The notes: generated by a model not told the origin, from the letters alone. DNA of 64,000 bases from Sphingopyxis sp. H115 (GCF_001468465.1 NZ_LNSA01000005.1:163325-227324), one strand, 5' to 3'; positions 16,521 to 26,774 are shown, numbered from the stretch's first letter. Numbers and translations: made by a program.

Positions 16521-16754
16521 ATGTCGGCCCGGCAGCCTGCAACGAATGGCGACGACGCGCCCCCGATTGGGCCGATAAGCGTTCGCATTCCCGACGCAGT
16601 ACGGATGACGGGGCTCAGCAAATCCAAGATCTACCAGCTCATCGCTTCCGGCGACATCGAGGCAGCCAAGGTCGGCCGTGCAACCGTGGTGTTTGTCGAT
16701 AGTCTGCGGTCCTTTCTGCGATCACACTGTAAACAGCCGCGTTCTCGGGCGTAG
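16521..16754 (+). CDS. AlpA/excisionase-like helix-turn-helix protein
   Basis: 77 residues from the ATG at 16521. VRIPDAVRMTGLSKSKIYQLIASGDIEAAKVGRATVVFVDSL fits the MerR-like HTH_17/excisionase fold in which the helix pair is followed by a two-strand wing (broken here only for readability; the span is residues 21-62). Such proteins act as recombination directionality factors or AlpA-type activators of integrase genes. It is the last gene before the att-like region, fitting a role in element excision. No integrase is in the window. Confidence 0.75.
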   Translation: MSARQPATNGDDAPPIGPISVRIPDAVRMTGLSKSKIYQLIASGDIEAAKVGRATVVFVDSLRSFLRSHCKQPRSRA

Positions 16755-16805
16755 CAGGGATCGCGCATGTCGGCCTGTCGATATTTCGGCACGGCCTGTC
16801 GCGAA

Positions 16806-16912
16806 GGGGTAAAATTGGGGGTGGATTGAGCGGAATTATCGGCACGACGATCAAGAACGTTGTTATAAATCAGTATCTTATGTTTTTCGTGTGAATCCCT
16901 CCTCCGCTACCA
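16806..16912. other. att-like site A (probable end of the conjugative element)
   Basis: It starts with a G-rich block (AATTGGGGGTGGATTGAGC from about 16813). About 73 bp after GATTGAGC comes GAATCCCTCCTCCGCTACCA (16893-16912), which resembles the T-arm/acceptor/CCA end of a tRNA, the usual core of tyrosine-integrase att sites. No complete tRNA is present, so this would be the end left with the 3' fragment. The same two blocks with the same spacing recur at 23.87-23.98 kb. Further G-rich runs lie at 17043-17070. No integrase gene is present to prove use. Confidence 0.5.
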
Positions 16913-17167
16913 ATCCTCATTTTCCACCAACGACCCGTTTTAGCCACCGGTGGATTTTTTCACAATAAAATCAAATATTTTTGACGTGATATTTGGCGCG
17001 CCGGTGTCCGGTTGCGACCCGCTGCGAGCACGGGCGACGATTTGATTTGGGGGGTGCTGGAGGGGGTACTTCCGGCCTGTGACGAAAACAGGCGATACCC
17101 CAGATGGGGGGCAAGGAACTCCAAGTAAAATATGCGAGCAAGCGACAGCGCCCCTACAAGCTGTCGG

Positions 17168-17311
17168 ATGCCCGATTTCATCGCCCGGCATCCCGACATC
17201 GACGTCGATGTCCGGACCTCGACCGCGTTCGAGCGGCTCGATGGAAATGGGTACGACTTGGCCAAGCTTGTGCGCGTCACCGTTCGTTGCCGAACATGCG
17301 CCCGCTTGTAG
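17168..17311 (+). pseudogene. Remnant of a LysR-type regulator
   Basis: The frame reads MPDFIARHPDIDVDVRTS, then FERLDGNGYDLAKL before losing similarity and stopping. DFIARHPDIDVDVRTS followed by GYDLA matches the start of the effector-binding domain of LysR-type regulators (x-F-x-x-x-H-P-D-I-x-V). The HTH half and the rest are missing. LysR genes are common near this type of conjugation module, so it may be debris of the element end. Confidence 0.4.
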
Positions 17312-17427
17312 AAGGCCAATTCTACTGGTCAGATACCCTCGAAGCAGCTAACAATGATATGCTGTATCCTTGGTCAGTGTTTCCTGTTCGGAACTGACAT
17401 TGATCGCGCATTCTAATTTGGTCGTGG

Positions 17428-19491
17428 ATGGATTTTTCGATGAACTATGTGCTGAAGCCCTTTCTCTCGGTCGCCCTCGCGGGCACCGTTCTTGCATCGT
17501 CGCCGGCGCTCGCCGAGGAGGGGATGTGGACCTTCGACGCCTTTCCCGCGGCGCAGGTGAAGCAGGATCTGGGATGGACGCCCGAGCGCGCCTGGCTGGA
17601 CAAGGTCCAGGCCTCCGCGGTGCGCCTGACGGGCGGCTGTTCGGCTAGCTTCGTTTCGGATTCGGGCCTGATCCTGACCAACCATCATTGCGTCGCAACC
17701 TGCCTGTTCGACAATTCGAAGGCGGGCAAGGACTATCTCGACGCGGGCTATGTCGCTGATCGGCGCGACCTCGAGCTCAAATGTCCGGGGCAGCAGGCCG
17801 AAGTCGTCACGGGCATCGCCGACGTGACCAAGGATGTGAAGGCGGCGATCGGATCGCTGACCGGCGAGGCGCTGACCAAGGCGCGCGACGCCAAGATCGC
17901 CGAGCTCGAGAAGGCGGGCTGCGCCGACACCGAAAAAATGCGCTGTCAGGTCGTGACCCTGTTCGGCGGCGGGCAGTACAAGCTCTACACCTATCGCAAA
18001 TATTCGGACGTGCGCCTCGCCTGGGCGCCCGAGGATCGGGCCGCGACCTTTGGTGGCGATCCCGACAATTTCAATTTCCCGCGCTACTCGCTCGATGCGA
18101 GCTTCCTGCGCGCCTATGAGAATGGCAAGCCGGTTGCGACCCCCAATCATCTCAAATGGACTCCGCGCGCACCGCAGGAGGGCGAGGCGACCTTCGTCGT
18201 CGGCAACCCCGGTTCCACGAGCCGGCTGTTCACGACGAGCCAGCTCGCGTTCGAGCGCGAAGTGCGCCTGCCGGTCACGGTGACGACGATGTCCGAGCTG
18301 CGCGGTCGGCTGGTGCGCGCGATGGAGGAAAGCCCCGACCATGCGCGCGAAGGGCTGGACATGCTCAACGGCATCGAGAACAGCCTCAAAGTCTATATCG
18401 GGCGTCAGAAGGCTCTGAACGATCCGGCGTTCACGGGCACGCTCGCCGCGAAGGAAGCCGATCTCAAACAGCGCAGCGCGGGCAATGCCGCGATCGGCGA
18501 TCCCTGGGCTGCGGTCGACAAGGCGGTGGGGGCGTATCGCGCGCTCTATCTGCCGGCGCGCTTCTCGACCCCGACGAGCGATCTTTACGGCTATGCCGAA
18601 ACGCTCGTGTTCGCGGCGGAAGAGCGCGAGAAGCCCAATGGCGAGCGGCTGCCCGGCTATACCGACAGCGCGCTGCCGCTGACCAAGAAGCGGCTGCTCG
18701 ACGAAAGCCCGGTTTACCCCTGGCTCGATGAGCTGACGCTCGAATGGAGCCTGTCGAAGGCGCGCGAATATCTGGGTGCCGACGATCCCGACACCAAGCT
18801 GCTGCTCGATCGCGAGAGCCCCGAGCAGCTCGCGAAGCGGCTGGTCGAGGGATCGAAGCTCGCCGATCCCGCCTATCGGCAGCAGCTATGGGATGGCGGC
18901 CGCGCCGCGATCGAGGCGAGCGACGATCCGATGATCCGCTATGCGCTGCGCCTCGCGCCGCGCCAGCGCGCGCTCAAGAAGGCGATCGACGAGGCCTATG
19001 CCGGGCCGCTCGCCGCCGCCGCCGGCAAGCTCGCCGACGCGCGCTTTGCCGCCTATGGCGACAAGCTTTATCCCGATGCGACCTTCACGCTTCGCATCAG
19101 CTATGGCTGGGTCAAGGGATGGGACGAGCGCGGCAAGCCGGTGCCGATCGCGACCACGCTCGGTGGCACCTTCGACCGCGCGACGGGCAACCCGCCCTTC
19201 GACGTCGCGCCGGCCTTTGCCGCGAAGAAGGCAGCAATCGATGGCTCGACAACCTATGACTTCGTCACCACCAACGACATTATCGGCGGCAATTCGGGGT
19301 CGCCGGTCATCGACAAGGATGCGGGCGTCATCGGCGCGGCATTCGACGGGAATATCCACTCGCTCGGCGGCAATTACGGCTATGATCCGTCGCTCAACCG
19401 GACGGTGGTGGTGTCGTCGGCCGCGGTGCAGGAGGCGTTGGAAACGATCTATCCTGCGCCGGCGCTGGTGAAAGAACTTGCCGGCAAATAG
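17428..19491 (+). CDS. S46-family dipeptidyl peptidase (DPP7-type), secreted
   Basis: 687 residues. A signal peptide ends near SSPALAEE; starts at 17428 or 17440 are both possible. S46 peptidases are periplasmic serine exopeptidases that release dipeptides from peptide N-termini. The chymotrypsin-like triad is visible: His in LILTNHHC (86-87), an Asp in the FGGDPDNFNFPRYSLD region, and the nucleophile Ser623 in GGNSGSPV. Eighteen residues after the Ser is Gly (FDGN); in known S46 enzymes Gly there goes with DPP7-like preference for hydrophobic or neutral P1, whereas Arg marks Asp/Glu-specific DPP11. It is monocistronic and lies between the two att-like sites. Confidence 0.92.
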   Translation: MDFSMNYVLKPFLSVALAGTVLASSPALAEEGMWTFDAFPAAQVKQDLGWTPERAWLDKVQASAVRLTGGCSASFVSDSGLILTNHHCVATCLFDNSKAGKDYLDAGYVADRRDLELKCPGQQAEVVTGIADVTKDVKAAIGSLTGEALTKARDAKIAELEKAGCADTEKMRCQVVTLFGGGQYKLYTYRKYSDVRLAWAPEDRAATFGGDPDNFNFPRYSLDASFLRAYENGKPVATPNHLKWTPRAPQEGEATFVVGNPGSTSRLFTTSQLAFEREVRLPVTVTTMSELRGRLVRAMEESPDHAREGLDMLNGIENSLKVYIGRQKALNDPAFTGTLAAKEADLKQRSAGNAAIGDPWAAVDKAVGAYRALYLPARFSTPTSDLYGYAETLVFAAEEREKPNGERLPGYTDSALPLTKKRLLDESPVYPWLDELTLEWSLSKAREYLGADDPDTKLLLDRESPEQLAKRLVEGSKLADPAYRQQLWDGGRAAIEASDDPMIRYALRLAPRQRALKKAIDEAYAGPLAAAAGKLADARFAAYGDKLYPDATFTLRISYGWVKGWDERGKPVPIATTLGGTFDRATGNPPFDVAPAFAAKKAAIDGSTTYDFVTTNDIIGGNSGSPVIDKDAGVIGAAFDGNIHSLGGNYGYDPSLNRTVVVSSAAVQEALETIYPAPALVKELAGK

Positions 19492-19649
19492 GCTCGGCGT
19501 CGGACATGGCAGCGCGCCGCGGCGTCGGCGCGCTGCATGGCCAGCGCCCTTCGAGCGCGATTTTGTTGAACCGACCGGGCGAAGGCTGCGGCTGCCCGTC
19601 GACAGCAAGCGCCCGCCGGGTCATCCCGGCTGCCGTGATGCCGGGGACG

Positions 19650-19998
19650 TCAGCGCCCCATTTCTTCGAGATAGAGGCTTTCGAGCTCCGCGGCGCTGAT
19701 GTCCTTGGCGGCGATCATGCGTTGCAGGCGCCCTTCGCGCATCAGGCCGATCCGCGTGCCGACTTCGCGCGCGCGGAACAGTTCGTGGGTGTGCGAGCTG
19801 GAGCCGAGCGCTGCCATTTTCGACGTCGCGCGACCAGAAATCATAGGTCGCCGCGATCAGCAGCAGCGGCAGCAGGAAGACGATGACGAAGGCGAGGTCG
19901 AAGCGCCCCGCGCCGAGCACCGCCGGATTTTCGAGCCCTGCCGCGTGGCGATCGAAGATCGCATAAGGGTCGGCAAAGGACAGACCGCTATCGGCCAT
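19650..19998 (-). pseudogene. Decayed ABC-2 transporter: permease fragment joined to ATPase tail fragment
   Basis: From 19998 down to about 19813 one frame reads like the last periplasmic part and a membrane helix of an ABC-2 permease (AAGLENPAVLGAGRFDLAFV, then FLLPLLLIAATYD...SRDVENG). About 20 bp further a different frame (19796-19650) reads THELFRAREVGTRIGLMREG then ISAAELESLYLEEM, the H-loop and C-terminus of an ABC ATP-binding subunit. The order permease-then-ATPase with both truncated indicates an internal deletion that joined two genes. Neither fragment has its catalytic motifs. Confidence 0.6.
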
Positions 19999-20053
19999 TC
20001 TAGTCGCGCGAGAGATTTTGGTCGAAATCTCCGCCGACGGAACTGCAGGCGAA

Positions 20054-20083
20054 GGAGGGCGGCGGCTTACCCCGCCGCCCTCC
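20054..20083. terminator. Hairpin terminator after groEL
   Basis: Perfect 12-bp stem (GGAGGGCGGCGG / CCGCCGCCCTCC) with a 6-base loop, 5 bp beyond the groEL stop. No strong U-run follows, as is common for GC-rich terminators. Confidence 0.7.
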
Positions 20084-20088
20084 GCATG

Positions 20089-21708
<1,620 letters not shown>

Positions 21709-21755
21709 TTATACCTCCTTCTTGCTGTCCTTTCAGTTGTTGGATGGATGTGGCG

Positions 21756-22070
21756 TCAGGCGGCCTTTTTGAGCGCCTCGGCCTCTTCGATGACGCCGAG
21801 GATGTCGCTCTCCTTCATGATGAGCAACTCCTCGCCGTCGATGCGCACCTCGGTGCCCGACCATTTGCCGAACAGGATGCGGTCGCCGGCCCGAACGTCG
21901 AGCGCGGTCACCGTGCCGTCCTCGGCGCGAGCACCCGGTCCGACGGCGACGACTTCGCCTTCCTGCGGCTTTTCCTTGGCGGTGTCGGGGATGATGATGC
22001 CGCCCGAGGTCTTCTCCTCGGCTTCGATGCGGCGGACGACCACACGGTCGTGCAAGGGACGGAAATGCAT
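21756..22070 (-). CDS. groES: Co-chaperonin GroES
   Basis: 104 residues from the ATG at 22070 ([19 protein letters not shown]), with GGAGG 7-11 bp upstream; earlier in-frame starts would run through the promoter. The mobile loop region reads [19 protein letters not shown] and the body VVAVGPG...[17 protein letters not shown], standard for the 10-kDa lid that caps GroEL. The end ALKKAA is slightly longer than usual. It is the first gene of the groES-groEL operon, about 65-70 bp from the heat-shock-type promoter motif. Confidence 0.95.
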   Translation of the reverse strand: MHFRPLHDRVVVRRIEAEEKTSGGIIIPDTAKEKPQEGEVVAVGPGARAEDGTVTALDVRAGDRILFGKWSGTEVRIDGEELLIMKESDILGVIEEAEALKKAA

Positions 22071-22142
22071 GCATAACCTCCATGTTGCATAACGATATGA
22101 TACAGACCGCGCGCCTGTCCGGGACGCGCGGCGCCGAAGAGC

Positions 22143-22168
22143 TAGGAAGCGCATTTTTTCGCTTCAAG
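22143..22168 (-). promoter_or_regulatory. Candidate sigma-32 promoter of groES-groEL
   Basis: On the minus strand CTTGAA (22168-22163) is followed after exactly 13 bp by CTTCCTA (22149-22143). The same two boxes with the same spacing precede hsp20 at 23498-23523. CTTGAA is the sigma-32 -35 core; the downstream box differs from the E. coli CCCCAT but is shared by the two heat-shock genes here. Confidence 0.6.
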
Positions 22169-22332
22169 AGGATCGCTCAAATTTTTTGTCACTCCTTGCG
22201 CGAGAGCGACAAAATGCATGTTGTGAGCGGCGTGAGCCCTCTTGACTCGACTCGCTCCGCTACCAAAATCTGTCGTCGCGGCGCCATGCCGCACAACGAG
22301 AAAGGAATGGCGACAAGGAAGGAGGCACGATC

Positions 22333-22560
22333 ATGTCGCAGCCATTTTCCCGGTTTCTACACCCGTTCGACGTAGCGCATCACCCGAGCTTCGAGCCCGA
22401 AGTCAAGCGCGCCCTTCTTGCATCCTGGGTATCGGACCGCGTGTCGGTCCGCGGCAAGCCCGCGCTGCGCAAGCCGCCGGGCGCGCGGCGCGCGGTGCCG
22501 GTCGACGATGTGCTCGCGGCGCTTCGCTCGCTCGACGGCGGCGAGGCGCATTCGCCATGA
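22333..22560 (+). CDS. Small conserved protein upstream of usg
   Basis: 75 residues: FLHPFDVAHHPSFEPEVKRALLASWVSDRVSVRGKPALRK in two stretches, then VDDVLAALRSLDGGE near the end. I recognise a widespread short Alphaproteobacterial type (F-x-P-x-D-V-x-x-H-P...EKRAILASWASD) of unknown function. AAGGAGG lies before the ATG. The stop overlaps the usg-like start (ATGA), so they form a two-gene unit divergent from groES, probably sharing the stress context. Confidence 0.7.
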   Translation: MSQPFSRFLHPFDVAHHPSFEPEVKRALLASWVSDRVSVRGKPALRKPPGARRAVPVDDVLAALRSLDGGEAHSP

Positions 22561-22826
22561 CCGACCGCGCGCTGATCGCGCAGCTCGACGGCTACGGGCT
22601 GACCACCGCCGAGATCCATTATTACCGACCCGATCATCCTTCGCTGCTCCAGCTGTACGTCTGGCAGGAATATGATCTTCCGCCGGACTTTCCGGTGTTG
22701 TTCGATTTTCTGGCGATGTGGCGCCGCCAGATCGAGGCGACACTGCACTCGGTCCGGATCGCGCACAACGGGCTGATCAGGCCAGCCGAGTGGCGCGCGG
22801 CCGACGTCATCCGCGCGATCGACTGA
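22557..22826 (+). CDS. usg: Usg-family protein
   Basis: 89 residues from the ATG at 22557. GLTTAEIHYYRPDHPSLLQL, then YVWQEYDLPPDFP and LHSVRIAHNGLIRPAEWR reproduce the pattern of the Usg protein, first named for a gene near the tryptophan operon and still without known activity. Here it is away from any trp gene and sits between groES and hsp20. It is translationally coupled to the small protein upstream and ends before a shared hairpin terminator. Confidence 0.85.
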   Translation: MTDRALIAQLDGYGLTTAEIHYYRPDHPSLLQLYVWQEYDLPPDFPVLFDFLAMWRRQIEATLHSVRIAHNGLIRPAEWRAADVIRAID

Positions 22827-22877
22827 CCGAGCGATGGAGCGTCTCCGGCCTTTCAGTTGGACTTCATCAGAAAAGCG

Positions 22878-22900
22878 GGGCCGCTGATGAACAGCGGCCC
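22878..22900. terminator. Bidirectional hairpin between usg and hsp20
   Basis: Perfect 9-bp stem GGGCCGCTG / CAGCGGCCC with loop ATGAA, lying between the convergent usg and hsp20 stops. A-rich sequence on both sides suits termination in both directions. Confidence 0.75.
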
Positions 22901-22909
22901 AAAGGATTG

Positions 22910-23389
22910 TCAGGCGTTTTCGGGCGTCTTTTCCTTCGATGATCCGATCCGGCGCGGTTCGGTGTTCCCGCTGCCGATCTCGATCTTGCGCGGTTTCATC
23001 GCCTCGGGAATCACCCGCTTGAGCTCGATCGCGAGCAGGCCGTCGGCGAAGCTCGCGCTGCCGACCTCGACATAATCGGCGAGCTGGAAGCGCCGCTCGA
23101 AGGCGCGGCGGGCGATGCCGCGATGAAGATAGTTGCGCTTTTCATCTTCCTCCGCCGGCTTGCCCGTCACGCTGAGCTGATTCTGCTGCGCGACGATCTC
23201 GATCTCGTCGGCCTTGAAGCCGGGCACAGCGAGCGTGATGCGGAAGCGGTCGTCGACCTCGCGCACGATGTCGAAGGCCGGGTAGCCGTCGGACGTCTCG
23301 CCGCGCTGCCCTTTTTCGAGCAGGTCGAATAGATGATCGAAACCTACCGTCGAGCGGCGGAAGGGGGTGAAGTCAAAATCGGTTCTCAT
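22910..23389 (-). CDS. Hsp20/alpha-crystallin small heat-shock protein
   Basis: 159 residues from the ATG at 23389 (MRTDFDFTPFRRS), with AGGAGG upstream. The N-terminus contains FRRSTVGFDHLFDLLE, the alphaproteobacterial IbpA-like start, and YPAFDIVREVDDRFRITLAVPG. The alpha-crystallin domain follows, including YLHRGIARRAFERRFQLADYVEV and DGLLAIELKRVIPE. The end carries an I-x-I-like KIEIGSG segment. It holds unfolding proteins in a refoldable state as large oligomers. It has its own CTTGAA-N13-CTTCCTA promoter motif. Confidence 0.95.
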   Translation of the reverse strand: MRTDFDFTPFRRSTVGFDHLFDLLEKGQRGETSDGYPAFDIVREVDDRFRITLAVPGFKADEIEIVAQQNQLSVTGKPAEEDEKRNYLHRGIARRAFERRFQLADYVEVGSASFADGLLAIELKRVIPEAMKPRKIEIGSGNTEPRRIGSSKEKTPENA

Positions 23390-23497
23390 TTCCAAATCCT
23401 CCTGATTGAAGCAATTCGGGCATGAGGCGCGCCGGTACATAGAGCCGACGCTCTCTATGTCCTAAAGACCCGGCAAATCCGGCGTCCGGGAAGAAAT

Positions 23498-23523
23498 TAG
23501 GAAGCGATTTTTCCGGTTTCAAG
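23498..23523 (-). promoter_or_regulatory. Candidate sigma-32 promoter of hsp20
   Basis: Minus strand CTTGAA (23523-23518), 13 bp, CTTCCTA (23504-23498). It lies 109 bp before the hsp20 start and matches the groES motif in sequence and spacing, with similar A-rich spacers. Confidence 0.6.
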
Positions 23524-23667
23524 ACTTGTGATCGATGCTCGCCGGCAGCGCGTCGCAGAGCTCGCGAGGTCGGCCGGGGCTGGAGCGCGGAGCCGCGGTG
23601 AAGCGCCCCAGTCTTCCGGATCAATGCAATGACCGCAGCATCAGTCGTGCGACTCTTAAAGGCGACA

Positions 23668-23759
23668 AAGGAATGATCACTCTTTGCTGATTTCCGCTTT
23701 CCGCTGCTTTCGATCCAAAAGCCGCCGGTCCGTTACCGGCCCATTGTGATCATTCCCTT
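23668..23759. mobile_element. MITE-like element with 11-bp perfect terminal inverted repeats
   Basis: GGAATGATCAC (23670-23680) is repeated exactly in inverse as GTGATCATTCC (23746-23756), and matches extend to AAAGG/CCTTT with one inserted C. The 65-bp interior includes a copy of the dispersed intergenic repeat (23692-23745). No coding frame lies inside. Size and structure fit a miniature inverted-repeat element or a large hairpin. Confidence 0.5.
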
Positions 23760-23873
23760 TCAGAATGCACGCGGATGGAGAAACGAACTGCGGAGCACCG
23801 CGATGTAAGGAGAGGGCGGCTACGTGCGGCCTTTGCACTACAACTCGACGACATTTTCCAACGTCCCATCGAT

Positions 23874-23980
23874 TGGGGGTGGAATTGGGGTAGATTGAGC
23901 CGGCGGATAATCCGGCCACCTAAAAGTTTAGATAAAACAGCCTGTTAACAGATATGTTCAGGTCCCTCCTCCACTGCCGA
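23874..23980. other. att-like site B (diverged direct copy of site A)
   Basis: AATTGGGGTAGATTGAGC followed after about 71 bp by TCCCTCCTCCACTGCC (23963-23978), against TCCCTCCTCCGCTACC in site A: two changes in 16. Orientation and spacing agree with site A. The pair brackets 17-24 kb. There is no integrase in between and no tRNA beside it. Confidence 0.45.
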
Positions 23981-24382
23981 CTCTATTAAGATATTAAAAT
24001 AACTCGGAAATATTTCAGCTGGGCAACTGTGCGTTGATTGGTCCAAGCTGCTAACGCATCGAAGTCTTGAAAGGCAGTATTGACCTCGAGTTCGTGAATC
24101 GCTGCTCGGCCGTAGCTCTTGGGAATATCGGTGGCGGCGTCACACATGGACTGCTTCGCGCCTGAAGCCGTCAAGCCGGCTCCGCTTCGGCTGCCGCGAA
24201 GCTGATCCCCAAATCGTTCAATAAACTGTCGATGCTTCCCGCTCGCTCCCCCGACAGTGTTCTGCCCGTCGGTGGCTTCGCCCCTCTGAATGCATCTCTC
24301 GACACCTGTTTGTCACAATGAATTCCTAGGTCGCGACCGCAACCAGAACATAATTCTCCCCGTCGAGATCCAAGGAGCATCC

Positions 24383-26758
24383 ATGAAAAGCCTCACTGCC
24401 TGCGCGCTTGTCGCGCTGCAATTTTCTGCGCCTGCAACGGCCTCTGCCGAAGAAATGGCTTCGGTCGGAACCGGAAGCTCCGATGGCGAAACCATCATCG
24501 TTACCGGCACGCGCGACGCGCGGCGAACGCAGTTCGACACGCTGGCGCCGATCGACGTCTTGTCGGGTCGGGCAATCGACAATAGCGTGTCGAACGACCT
24601 GTCGGATACGCTTGCGCAACTCTTGCCCTCATTCAATGTGCAGCGCCTGCCGGCCGCCGACGGTCAGGCGTTCGTCCGTCCGGCAACGCTGCGCGGCCTG
24701 TCGCCCGACCAGACGCTCGTGCTCGTCAACGGCAAGCGATATCACCGCTCGGCGCTCCTCGGCACGCGCGGCGCGCAGGCGGCCGATCTCGCGACGATCC
24801 CAAACCTTGCGATCAAGCGGATCGAGGTGCTGCGCGATGGCGCATCGGCGCAATATGGTTCGGATGCGATTGCGGGCGTCATCAATATCATCCTCGACGA
24901 CCGGCCCGGCATGACTGCCTTCGGCCAATATTCGAGCTATTATGAAGGCGACGGCCAGAGCTATCAAACCGGCGGGCAGGGCGGCGTGGCGCTCGGCGAC
25001 CGCGGAACGCTCGTCTTCACCGGTGAATTTGCGAAGTCCGATGCGACCTCGCGCACACGACAGCGGCCGGACGCCGAAGCCTTTCAGGCGGCAAATCCGG
25101 ATATCGAGGTGCCTAATCCGGTGCAGCGTTGGGGCCAGCCCGACCTCAGGTCGGTGCGCGGCAGCGTCAACGCCGACTATGAGATTGCCGATGGCGCGAC
25201 GCTCTACGCGTTCGGGACGGTAACCGACGGAGAGGGTGTCACCGACTTCAACTGGCGCAATCCCGCGGGCACGGGGAACGTCTATAATCCGAGCACGGCG
25301 TTCCCCGGTTTCAGCTTCACCAGCCTTTATCCCGCCGGCTTTACTCCGCGCTTCGGCACCGAATATGACGATTTCCAGACTGCGGGTGGTTTGCGAGGCG
25401 AGGCTGGCGATGCCTTTACCTATGACCTCAGCGCGTCGCTCGGCCGCAGCCGCATCAACTATAATATGAGCGAATCGCTCAACGCGTCGCTCGGCCCCGA
25501 CAGCCCGACGAGCTTTTATCTCGGGCGCCTGCGCCAGAGCGAGTTCAACCTGAACGCCGACTTCGTCTACAGACTGCCTCTTGGACTGATCGAGCCCGCG
25601 AACATTGCGTTCGGGGCCGAGCGGCGCAAGGAAACCTATGCGATCCGGCCGGGCGATCCCGCCTCCTATGCGATCGGACCTGGTGCGGCGACAGGACTGG
25701 CGCCGAACAGCAACGGCTTTCCGGGCTTCAGCCTGCTGAATGCGGGAGAGTGGTCGCAAACGAGCTACGCCGGTTATGTCGATGTCGAGGTCAAGCCCGC
25801 CGAAGTGTTGACGCTCGGCGCGGCCGGGCGATACGAGGATTTCTCGGCCTTTGGCGACACGTTCAATTACAAGCTTTCGGCGCGCCTCGAGCCCCTTGAC
25901 GGTGTGGCGCTACGTGCAACCTGGTCGACGGGTTTTCGCGCGCCCACGCCCGCGCAGCTCAATGCGGTGAGCACGACGCAGGGCCTCGACACCACGACCC
26001 TGCAGATATTCAATACGGGGCGGCTGTCGCCGTCCGATCCCATCGCCATCGCATTGGGCGCTCGGCCACTGACACCGGAAAAGTCCCGAACGTTGACCGC
26101 AGGCTTGACTTTCCAGTCGGGTTTCGGGCTGACGGGCAGCATCGATCTGTATCAGATCAAGCTGCGCGACCGCTTCGGGCAGTCGAGGACCTTTGCGGTG
26201 CCGGCCGATTTGCCGAATCCGCAGCGTTTCACGGCGGTCACCTACTTCACCAATGATTTCGATACGCGCACGCGCGGGATCGATGTCGTGCTCGCCTTTG
26301 CGCGCGACCTGGGTCCGGGCAAGGTCGATCTCAGTCTTGCCTATAATTACAACCAGACCCGGGTGACGAGCGGCACGAGCGCGTCGATCGGCAACGAGAC
26401 GCAGCGAATCCTGTTCGAAGACCGCTTGCCCAAGCACAATGGCACCGCCTCGCTCGGCTACACGGTCGGCCGCTTCGGACTGCAGGGCCGCGCGCGCTAC
26501 TACGGTCCGTGGACCGACGTCAGCGGTAACGCGACGGGCGACATTTTCCAGCGGTTCGGATCGATGGTGATGTTCGACCTGTCGGCCAGCATCCAGCTCA
26601 ACGATCATCTGTCGATCCGCGCCGGGGCCGAGAATATTTTCGACACCTACCCCGACGAGGCGACGAATCAGGCGGTGCGCGGGCTGATCTATTCGCGAAA
26701 CGCCCCCTATGACACCGACGGCGGCCAATATTATGTTCGCCTCGGGATCAATTTCTGA
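24383..26758 (+). CDS. TonB-dependent outer-membrane receptor
   Basis: 791 residues from the ATG at 24383 with AAGGAG upstream. The signal peptide ends near ATASAEE. The TonB box/plug begins ETIIVTGTRDARRTQ. The plug domain (about 45-170) contains LRGLSPDQTLVLVNGKRYH and ends RIEVLRDGASAQYGSDAIAG. The beta-barrel ends VRLGINF with terminal Phe. It imports a large substrate using TonB energy. The Tat-exported PLP-type enzyme 16 bp downstream is probably its functional partner, suggesting a modified amino acid or peptide as substrate; this is inference. Confidence 0.92.
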   Translation: MKSLTACALVALQFSAPATASAEEMASVGTGSSDGETIIVTGTRDARRTQFDTLAPIDVLSGRAIDNSVSNDLSDTLAQLLPSFNVQRLPAADGQAFVRPATLRGLSPDQTLVLVNGKRYHRSALLGTRGAQAADLATIPNLAIKRIEVLRDGASAQYGSDAIAGVINIILDDRPGMTAFGQYSSYYEGDGQSYQTGGQGGVALGDRGTLVFTGEFAKSDATSRTRQRPDAEAFQAANPDIEVPNPVQRWGQPDLRSVRGSVNADYEIADGATLYAFGTVTDGEGVTDFNWRNPAGTGNVYNPSTAFPGFSFTSLYPAGFTPRFGTEYDDFQTAGGLRGEAGDAFTYDLSASLGRSRINYNMSESLNASLGPDSPTSFYLGRLRQSEFNLNADFVYRLPLGLIEPANIAFGAERRKETYAIRPGDPASYAIGPGAATGLAPNSNGFPGFSLLNAGEWSQTSYAGYVDVEVKPAEVLTLGAAGRYEDFSAFGDTFNYKLSARLEPLDGVALRATWSTGFRAPTPAQLNAVSTTQGLDTTTLQIFNTGRLSPSDPIAIALGARPLTPEKSRTLTAGLTFQSGFGLTGSIDLYQIKLRDRFGQSRTFAVPADLPNPQRFTAVTYFTNDFDTRTRGIDVVLAFARDLGPGKVDLSLAYNYNQTRVTSGTSASIGNETQRILFEDRLPKHNGTASLGYTVGRFGLQGRARYYGPWTDVSGNATGDIFQRFGSMVMFDLSASIQLNDHLSIRAGAENIFDTYPDEATNQAVRGLIYSRNAPYDTDGGQYYVRLGINF

Positions 26759-26774
26759 CGCGAAGGGAGCGGGC

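Larger units (their letters stand above)
16755..17427. other. Gene-poor element end
   Basis: 673 bp between the excisionase-like gene and the S46 peptidase. It holds att-like site A, G-rich runs, AT-rich sequence around 16.95 kb and a short LysR-like remnant. No intact gene is convincing; frames at 17079-17397 have atypical composition. Confidence 0.5.
23390..24382. other. Long non-coding stretch before TonB receptor
   Basis: 993 bp holding the hsp20 promoter motif, the MITE-like element, att-like site B and an AT-richer section around 23.93-24.0 kb. A 62-codon frame at 23986-24174 on the minus strand has no recognisable family and weak start context. I see no convincing gene. Confidence 0.5.

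Noticed and set aside
16893..16912. A complete tRNA gene at the CCTCCGCTACCA sequence
   Set aside because: Only the 3'-end-like 20 bases are present; no anticodon or D-arm can be folded upstream.
22228..22256. CTTGACTCG...CGCTCCGCTACC ahead of the small-protein/usg pair, considered as a heat-shock promoter or third att-like copy
   Set aside because: The -35-like box is not followed by the CTTCCTA box at the right spacing, and the G-rich partner block of the att-like sites is missing.
23986..24174. A 62-codon minus-strand frame in the gap before the TonB receptor
   Set aside because: No ribosome site, no recognisable family, and it lies in a repeat-rich non-coding stretch.
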